Part shown: positions 56,938-64,000 of the stretch, piece after piece
Numbering within the stretch: the stretch's first letter is position 1
Layout of the letters: every line of letters begins with the position of its first letter
DNA from: Bombyx mori
Taxonomy: Eukaryota; Arthropoda; Insecta; Lepidoptera; Bombycidae
Length of the DNA stretch: 64,000 bases
Reading direction: 5' to 3'
Assembly: GCF_030269925.1 (NCBI RefSeq)
Contig: NC_085112.1
Coordinates: forward strand, 14,323,501-14,387,500
Notes under the pieces: model-generated
What the model was told of the DNA's origin: nothing
What the model saw: only the letters and a program-made list of their open reading frames with translations
The model's database searches: none
Program-made: the position numbers and the translations under genes

Positions 56938-57452
56938 TTTTTTTTTTTTTTTTTTTTTTTTTTTCGGGTAGAGTGCCGAACCTCCTACGAGGTCCCCGCG
57001 CGCCCCTTTTGCGCGCGGGGACCTCGTGTGAGACTCAACGATCTGCATGGTGTTGTGAGCAGACCGCGGGCCCAGGGATTTTAGGACCCACCCACTAAAC
57101 GACTCCCCTGCACTCTTACACCCGACGTCCGATCCCCTCCGAGGTCAGAACCCGGATGAGGTAGGGGGGCTACCGCGGTCAACACTACAACCAGACGGCG
57201 CGGCTCACCCCAAGGACGCCCAGCCGACGGAGCCTTCGAGGCGAATCGAAGGCTCTGAAACGTCGGCCGTCTCGGTACGGCAGCCCGTCGGGCCGCCCAG
57301 ACGGTGCCGCTGGTGTCCCGGAATACCCCGCTGGACCAGAACCAGCCTGCCGGGTCGGGACGCGATACACCGTCGACCGGTCGCTCTAATCACTCCACGG
57401 CAGCGCGCTAGAGTGCTGGTAGCGCGCCGCGCGGCCTCACCCCCTCAGGTCG
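56938..57452 (-). mobile_element. LINE-G, 515-bp 5'-truncated insertion
   Basis: Poly-T (minus-strand poly-A), then GC-rich sequence sharing CGATCTGCATGGTGTTGTGA and AGCAGACCGCGGGCCCA with 26372 and 29764, and extending further into the element. The perfect 15-bp flanking duplication shows target-primed insertion. GC content is far above the surroundings. Minus-strand frames (57185-57393) are probably element-derived. R1-like ancestry is possible but unproven. Confidence 0.85.
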
Positions 57453-57467
57453 AAATTGGTCATAACC
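57453..57467 (+). repeat. Target-site duplication, right
   Basis: AAATTGGTCATAACC, identical to 56923-56937. Confidence 0.9.
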
Positions 57468-58009
57468 TGGCTATTTCTGTTTTATAACAAATTTTCCGTT
57501 TCCATTGCTTATTATAATTATAGGGATTTTTATATTATGACTCCCTTCCTTTTTTTAATGTAAAAATTTCGTGATCCTACTCGATTTAGTACAAAAACAC
57601 GAATAAATAAAAATATTTGTAAAATTTTCATTAAAAACCTACCCATAACTTTCAAAAGTAAGTGCCAAGGAATTAACTCACTTCAAAAGAAGCCCGGGAC
57701 TAACACAAGTTCGACGGCACACGTCCAAGAATCTAGACTTGTGCATTTCCTAAACAAAGTTCCTTTGCAAAAACAAATGGAAACGTACACCAAAACAATC
57801 TTTTAAGTTTAGTGCGCACTGGGATTTTGTCGCTGAAATTCAGTATTGTGAATCAAGAAAATACACATAGACCATGTGATCTACAGGTAAACTTTCTAGG
57901 GAAAAATGTAGTCGCTATCTTTGTATTAGCCGAAAAAACATTCATTGGCAATCCAATGATCTAAAGGTATGGCCATTTGCAGAAATTGATTCTAGATTGT
58001 TCATTAGAC

Positions 58010-58465
58010 CTGACTCCTGACGTGCTGTATGGATTTGAATGTTGGGCGACGAAAGTAAAGCATAAAAGAGGACGGCATGCGGCAGAGATGCGAATATTGA
58101 GGAGATGTGTGGAGTGACAAGAATGGACAAGATAAGGAATAATAAGTATATCAGAGGAAGTGTGAAAGTAGCCCCAGTGATTGACAAATTAAAGAGCGGA
58201 GGGTTAGTGTGGTATGAACATCTAATGGGTTGATAGGAGATCCATGTGACTAGGAGATGGAGTATGGAAATGGTAGTGCAAGGTAGAGGGGAAAAGGCCG
58301 AACGAAGAACACGTGGATGGAGTGTGTGAATATACGATGAGAGAGAGAGAGGAGTGAGTATTGAGATGACGGCTGATAGAAGAGAATGGAATAGAAAAAT
58401 TCTCTGTGCCGACCCCATCTCGTGGAATAAGGTGGAGACGAAAGAAAGACGAAAAAGAAAATCCT
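58010..58465 (+). mobile_element. RTE-like LINE C-terminal relic
   Basis: GCGGCAGAGATGCGAATATT, GGAGTGACAAGAATGGACAA, GAGGAAGTGTGAAAGTAGCC and TCTGTGCCGACCCCATCTCG parallel the ORF at 14615-15023, but frameshifts and stops abound. The 158-codon minus-strand frame is a shadow. Confidence 0.7.
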
Positions 58466-58977
58466 TGATTGTGCGATATTGTTGGTAAAAAGCATTAATG
58501 AAATAAAACTCATCAATTGGTTTCTTATTTTCATCTCTTTACTCTACGTTCGGTACATTAATATATTTCTTAAAATAAAAATAGCACTACTACACAATAG
58601 CAATATGTTTTGAGTTCGATTATGATTTTTTTTCCTAACAGACTTGAGATTTTGGTTTGACTCAACACACATAGATATGTAGTTAAGAGTTACTCAAATT
58701 CACCAATTGTGTCAAGTTCACTAAGAAATTAGTGGAAATGGACAAAATTTTAATTTCAATTGATTGAAAATAACAGATATGCTGACATTTAGGGAACACA
58801 ATCATGTGGGTTCCACAATATCGAAGTAAGCGAGGGTGGAATCTGCTGTATTAAGCTAGTAAATTATTCCTTTTTCGGGTGTCGCAATGATTATTGTTCA
58901 ACCTATGTATTTGTTTTTTTTTGTCACGGCAGCAATTTACTTACAATTTTACTTCTAATAAGCTTGGTAGCACAAAT

Positions 58978-59266
58978 TTAAATATATATAAATGAATTGC
59001 TGTTCGTTAGTCTCGCTAAAACTTGAGAATTGCTGGACCGATTTGGCAAATTTTGGTCTTGAATTATTTGTGGAAGTCCAGAGAAGGTTTAAAAGGTAGA
59101 CAAATATGAAAATGTCCGGAATTAAATAAAAATAACAATTTGGTTTTTCCTTTGATGTGTCCCCAGTCGGACGGATTCCTTTTCTTTGTTTTATGTTTAT
59201 TTTATACAAAAGTTTAGGTCTTTTATTTATCGATTGAGGCACTACGAAGTCTGCAGGGTCAGCTAG
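58978..59266 (+). mobile_element. Hel-E Helitron, full-length
   Basis: AATATATATAAATGAATTGC to CTGCAGGGTCAGCTAG. The base after CTAG is C, so the insertion site has mutated or shifted. Confidence 0.8.
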
Positions 59267-60164
59267 CTTAGAATATTTTTCGGAATCAAATGATAGTGCA
59301 ACAAACTTTGAATGAAACATTTTAACCATTAGATTATTTTTTAAAATATCATAATCATGATAAATACGTAAAATGTTACAGTACAGTACAGTAAAATAGC
59401 TTAAACAAAAAACAAGGAAAGAGAAAATTCATAAATTTTATGTAGAAAAGGCAAACATTACTATTCCGCAAAATGTATGAAAGTATTTCACAGAACATAG
59501 ATGCACGCAGCCCTATTTATCTTATCGGCCTTCGCTGTGGTTGAGTCCATAATATTTTCTTACTTCACATACCTACAGTGAACTAGTTCGAATGTAGGCA
59601 TCACCTTTGAATTCAGATCAAAAAATCTAATAAACATTTCTGTGATTTGAAATAAGCTATTTGCTTAGTTATTCTTAGACACAGTGATGTCCCATTATTT
59701 TAATGTCGAGTACACATCTTGTAATGTCTCTTCACTCTGAGAGATGAGTCCGCCATTTGAAATATTTCGGCAAAAAATAGACATCACGTTTCGATTCATA
59801 ATGACGTTATTACTAATGTGTATCATTTTAATAAATACGTTCGTAACATCGCAATATGAATTTGGAATAAATAGAGGTAAATATGTATATTTATATTTTC
59901 AAAGCCTTCTACTAAGCAAAATTCTTTCATTGAGTGAATATTTTTGTTCGTTTGTAATAGGGACATGGTAAATATTATTGTCAGGTAGGTATTTATCAGA
60001 TTTATTTTATTCGTAAATAAAACTACAGTATTATTCCTACCAAGCGAAGTCTGACTTCATTCGAGTGAGAGTATCAGTCAATGAAAATGAGATTAGATTT
60101 GAATTAGTAATATAATGAGTTAGTGTTCTATACTAATTATGGTTTTATCTGATGCTAGACGACG

Positions 60165-60330
60165 TCCGGAGCCCATTGGCATCACAACATGAACTTTATC
60201 ATTTACTTTGAGACATAAATTCTATGTTTCAACATCATTAGAGTATCAGCAAAAGAAAGTCTTATTGATTCACGGTGGAAATGGGCAGGATGGTGGTTCT
60301 TAGATGCCAGTCTATACTTTACCATTAGCA
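60165..60330 (-). mobile_element. SINE-A, decayed copy
   Basis: CCGGAGCCCATTGGCATCAC, GAAATGGGCAGGATGGTGGT and CTTTACCATTAGCA. Confidence 0.5.
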
Positions 60331-60681
60331 TTCAAAATAAAAATGAGGGGGAAGAAGTTTAAGAAGTTAGATAAGAAGAATGGGTTGAAGATACTCCTGT
60401 ATATCCTGTATGAGGTAGCTGTACTATGTATGACGACCAAAATGATACTGTGATAAGTTCCTCTGACTTGGAATAATAACAAAAGCCTTTAATTCAAAAT
60501 CTCAGACGAGACACCTTAAGCTTTTTTGTTTATATAAGCTACCTTTCGTTTGTGTGCAAGAAATCACTGCCAAACATACTTATTCAGTCCAGATACTTAG
60601 ATGGTTCTATTTTTTTTGTTCCCATATCAGAAAAATCAATACAGCATATCTGGTACGTAGTGATTTTCAGAGCTTTTGAGT

Positions 60682-61119
60682 CTTTTTTTTTATTGTTTTG
60701 ATGTGTGGACGAGCTCATAGCCCACCGAGTGTTAAGTGGTGGAGCCCATAGACATCTACGACGTAAATGCGTCACCCACCTTGAGATATACATAAGTTCT
60801 AAGGTCTCAAGTATAGTTACATCGGCTGCCCCACCCTTCGAACCGAAACGCATTACTACTTCACGGCAGAAATAGGCAGGGTGGTGGTAATTACCCGCGC
60901 GGACTCACAAGAGGTCCTACCATCAGTAATTACGCAAATTATCATTTTGCGGGTTTGATTTTTCCTACACGATGTTATTTGTTCACCGTTGAAGTCAACC
61001 GTGAACATTTGTTGAACACGTATTTCATTAGAAAAATTGGTACCCGCCTGGGACTTGAGCACCAGTGCATCACTCAACACGAAAACACCGGTCGTCTTAT
61101 CTTTTAGGCTACGACGACG
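60682..61119 (-). mobile_element. SINE-A, full-length with tRNA-like head
   Basis: Poly-T, TTGTTTTGATGTGTGGACGA, linker GTAATTACGCAAATTATCAT, head GTACCCGCCTGGGACTTGAG, end TTATCTTTTAGGCTACGACG. The B box is degraded (GGGACTTGAGCACC). Confidence 0.9.
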
Positions 61120-62356
61120 GCAATAGATACAATTATATTACATAGAGATGGCAATTTAGTTTAAACAATATCTATTTCAGATTTACCGTCATATATCAAG
61201 AGGGCGTTGAATTTGAAAAACAATTATAGATTGATGCCTCGCGAAAAGAATCATATGATTAACAATTTAAGCGTGTTTGATGTCGTCGAGAAGATCAAAT
61301 ATATAACAAAATCTATAGACGAGAATGCGAAGAGGAATGGTTATAAAGTTGATTACATTCTCAGAATTTTGAACTGAAATTTGTTTTTTTTTATTATTAT
61401 TTCAAGTATCCTAAATTCGTCGTTGGAGACAAAATTAATAGTCAAAAATTTCCATTGGAACATACCAATTAACCGGTCCGTCTATTTATATCTGTTGAAA
61501 TAAAATAAAAAAAACTGATGTTTATGTTTACGAAACAAAAATGTTTGTTAGTTTTTCTTAAGTATTGGTCCAATGGCTGCTGCAATTTTCGAAGTCTTCG
61601 GCAAGATTGCTTTGTATCAGAATGCACGGAAGAATAGACATAACTGTAAAACCCGGTTGGTGATTGCTCTATGCTGGTAAAATGATTAGCGAAAGATTTA
61701 GAATTAAGCCCTTAATGATCTTTTACAACAACACTCACTTGAAAAGACATCAAGAAGTTAAAACTCCTAAAAAGGACAAAAAAGTACACATATATGAAAA
61801 CCATTTTTGCTTACGAGTAAATCAGATCTTAAAGTTATTCTTGATACTTAGAAAACGCTTTTGGCTTAACAATAACACCAACAAAGATAAGTGGTGCACT
61901 TGTCATTGAACAAAGGGGTATCTTATATTTGGTCTTAGACCACTTGCACTTATTCAAAATTCTATTTAAATACAGGAAATACTTGTAACGAACTGAAATC
62001 CTAAGAAAATATACATCCATGTAATTTTTACTATACAATATCTCACTTAAGCACTTTGTAACATATAATATTTTTATAGTTATATAATAATAATATGTAA
62101 AATATAAGAAAATGTAAATGAACATTACTAATTTAGTTTTGCATCCACGTAGCTTCTTTTCTGCCTGAAACCTTGAATTTGTGACTTCGCGTTTGTTAGT
62201 CAATTCACATTCACCAATTGATTTGAAATTATTACTTAATAACTTGAGTGCTGATTGTAACTAATACTATTAAGGTTTTTTTTACTTAAAAACCGAAGCA
62301 CACTAATATCGCTTTCCCTGATAGAACATGTATTCTAAGGCAACACTTTTTTGTTT
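61120..62356. other. Unassigned AT-rich DNA
   Basis: Open frames at 61664-61909 (plus) and 61835-62203 (minus) show no recognised similarity. Composition suggests non-coding. Confidence 0.35.
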
Positions 62357-62657
62357 TTTTTTTTACCGTCGCCCATGGACTTCAGCATTGCCAGGGGCAG
62401 AGCCAAGCCGCTGCCTACCGCTCAATACTATCCACAAGCCTCGTTTGAAGAAGGGCATGTCATAGCGTTCGAGAAACACCGTGGAGGGGAGCTCATTCCA
62501 TAGCCGGATGGTACGTGGCAAAAAAGACCTCTGGAAACGCACTGTGGATGACCGCAGTGGCTCCAGGTAGTATGGATGAACTCTACTCCGGTGGCGGGCG
62601 GTGCGATGGTAAAAACGAGATGCCGGTATCATCTCGAATAATTCCTAAGAGCATTTT
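62357..62657 (-). mobile_element. LINE-D, 3' coding fragment with premature tail
   Basis: The minus frame encodes the last ~90 residues of the reverse transcriptase at 50713-52617 with about 83 of 89 matching. The poly-A begins directly at the TAA stop, so the 45-bp 3' UTR is absent. Homology fades past 62657. Confidence 0.85.
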
Positions 62658-62807
62658 ATGAATTAAACAACAGAATAGAATGATCCTCCTAAAAAAGTTT
62701 AACAGACGATGACGAGAAACTTGCGCAAATACCCGTCTTAGGGTTGGAACGTAGTTGTTCACTTTGACCAATCTTTCCAATGCTGTTTTGTAGTAAATCA
62801 ACTAGTA

Positions 62808-62845
62808 AAAAGGCCTTCGGGCCACCAGTAATCCACACATCCCAA
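62808..62845 (+). repeat. Short match to the repeat ending at 11045
   Basis: AAGGCCTTCGGGCCACCAGT matches AAGGGCCTCCGGGCCACCAGT at about 11012-11032. Confidence 0.4.
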
Positions 62846-63571
62846 AAGGGTGATTGGTGAGGAGAGGTCGTAGCGAAAACGGAGGTTAGTCGCGTAAAAA
62901 CAAAACGAGTTTCTTTACCTGATCTAGCCCGTGAAGCAATCAAAATGTAACATGAACATACTAAATCCCTTCAAATAAGCTTGACGTGAACAACTACATG
63001 TCTTCGCCCACATTGAGCAGAGTGTAAGCTTTGGTCTACGTTTGCTTCAAAATGCTTTTTTTCGGTGATAACTTAAATTAACGACAAACCAATTAATACC
63101 AATAAAACGTTAAATCAAAACCGAAAACCGTTATTCAACAGAAAAAAGCAATCATTTTGGACATCAAAGCCTCTATCACCTTTCGGATCCAAGATAAACA
63201 CTTTGGAAACGTGATAAGATCTCGAGCTTGTAAACACTGTAGCCAATGTTTGTGTCTTGCAACTTGATTAATGCCGGGGGAAATGACTTGGGCTTCGTTT
63301 GGTAATCGATAATCTAAATTGGGAACGGGGTGGGCCGGTTCCGATTGTTTCCGATGGCTTTTCATTTCGTTTTGTTTACTGCAGACGTTGCGGAGACAAT
63401 GACATTGTCGTTGTCCGAACAGCTATTTAATCCTGCTCAATAATTTATGAGGTTTCAAACGACGTCTTACGTTAGAAAAGCTATATCAAAATATCTCATG
63501 GACATCCACAATGCCAAACGGAATAGTAGGAGACCATTCGACGAAAGTAAACAATAAAACGTTTAGGTCCT

Positions 63572-63811
63572 TACTGGTGGTAGAACCTCTTGTGAGTCCG
63601 CGCGGGTAGGTACCACCGCCTAGCCTATTTCTGCCGTGAAGCAGTAATGCGTAGGTTTGTAGGGTAGGGCAGCCGTTGTAACTATACTGAGATCTTGAAC
63701 TTATATCTCAAGGTGAGTGGCGCATTTACGTGGTAGATGTCCATGGGCTCCAGTAACCACTTAACACCAGGTGGGCTGTGAGATCGTCCACCCATCTAAG
63801 CAATAAAGAAA
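63572..63811 (+). mobile_element. SINE-A, short form
   Basis: Starts ACTGGTGGTAGAACCTC and ends ATCTAAGCAATAAAG. Confidence 0.9.
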
Positions 63812-64000
63812 GGTACAGTAACGATGTCGGATCTTTCTTTGGCAAGGTTGGGACTCAAGGCAGATTCTTAACTTAGATAGATATCTAATATAAGGATAGT
63901 TATTGCTATTTAGGGATGATGGAGAATTGATCATCACGATTGATGTCCTGGGTCATTTATCCCATTCTCTCGTGTCGTACTGAAAGGTACTTTAGATCCA
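63812..64000. other. Unassigned right edge
   Basis: No feature recognised. Confidence 0.4.

Noticed and set aside
57185..57393. Two GC-rich minus-strand frames as host genes
   Set aside because: They lie wholly inside the LINE-G insertion delimited by the 15-bp target duplication.
57942..58418. 158-codon minus-strand open frame
   Set aside because: Antisense to the RTE-like relic at 58010-58465. The sense strand carries the recognisable motifs.
1..64000. CRISPR arrays, rRNA genes, bacterial operons
   Set aside because: No regularly spaced repeats, no rRNA-like blocks, and the repeat content is that of a moth nuclear genome.

Overview
The window looks like nuclear DNA of a moth, most likely a silkworm (Bombyx). 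It is AT-rich, gene-poor and packed with short dispersed repeats. The commonest repeat is a SINE of about 230 or 430 bp ending in a GCAATAAAA tail, with about 25 good copies plus decayed ones. Alongside it are a second Bm1-like SINE, lepidopteran Helitrons of the A|TC...CTAG|T type, LINE tails and MITEs. Repeat family names are from memory and could not be checked here, so neutral labels are used: SINE-A, SINE-B, SINE-K, LINE-D, LINE-G, Hel-E, Hel-F, Hel-L.

One host gene can be reconstructed with some confidence. It is on the minus strand and encodes a transmembrane protein 135 (TMEM135)-like protein. A first exon with the start codon lies at about 28.54-28.66 kb. After a 21-kb intron, coding exons follow at 7024-7215, 6049-6182, 4988-5114 and 2765-2916, possibly with a 19-nt microexon at 459-477. 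Splice phases agree through every join, and about 200 N-terminal residues are readable. The rest of the gene lies beyond the left edge. A decayed TMEM135-like exon with two in-frame stops sits on the opposite strand at 3768-3916, between exons 4 and 5.

Layout. 0-7.2 kb: TMEM135 coding exons with SINEs and a Helitron in the introns. 7.2-28.5 kb: the long first intron, holding many SINE-A, SINE-B, SINE-K, Helitron, LINE and MITE insertions. 28.5-29.2 kb: first exon and probable promoter, next to a weak divergent open frame. 29-50 kb: intergenic or unassigned DNA with LINE relics, Helitrons, a long-inverted-repeat element carrying an exon-like cassette (42780-43537) and microsatellites. 50.5-52.7 kb: the longest ORF of the window (634 codons), a non-LTR reverse transcriptase inserted inside a SINE-A copy and borrowing its ATG. 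53-64 kb: a possible 5' exon, Helitrons, a GC-rich LINE tail with a perfect target-site duplication, LINE relics and more SINEs.

The repeats interact. The SINE-A tail resembles the LINE-D tail, which suggests LINE-D mobilises SINE-A. Several elements are nested: LINE-D in SINE-A, LINE-G in an RTE relic, a small hairpin MITE in a long-inverted-repeat element, and a TA-target MITE within a TA repeat. No rRNA, stand-alone tRNA or CRISPR array was seen.
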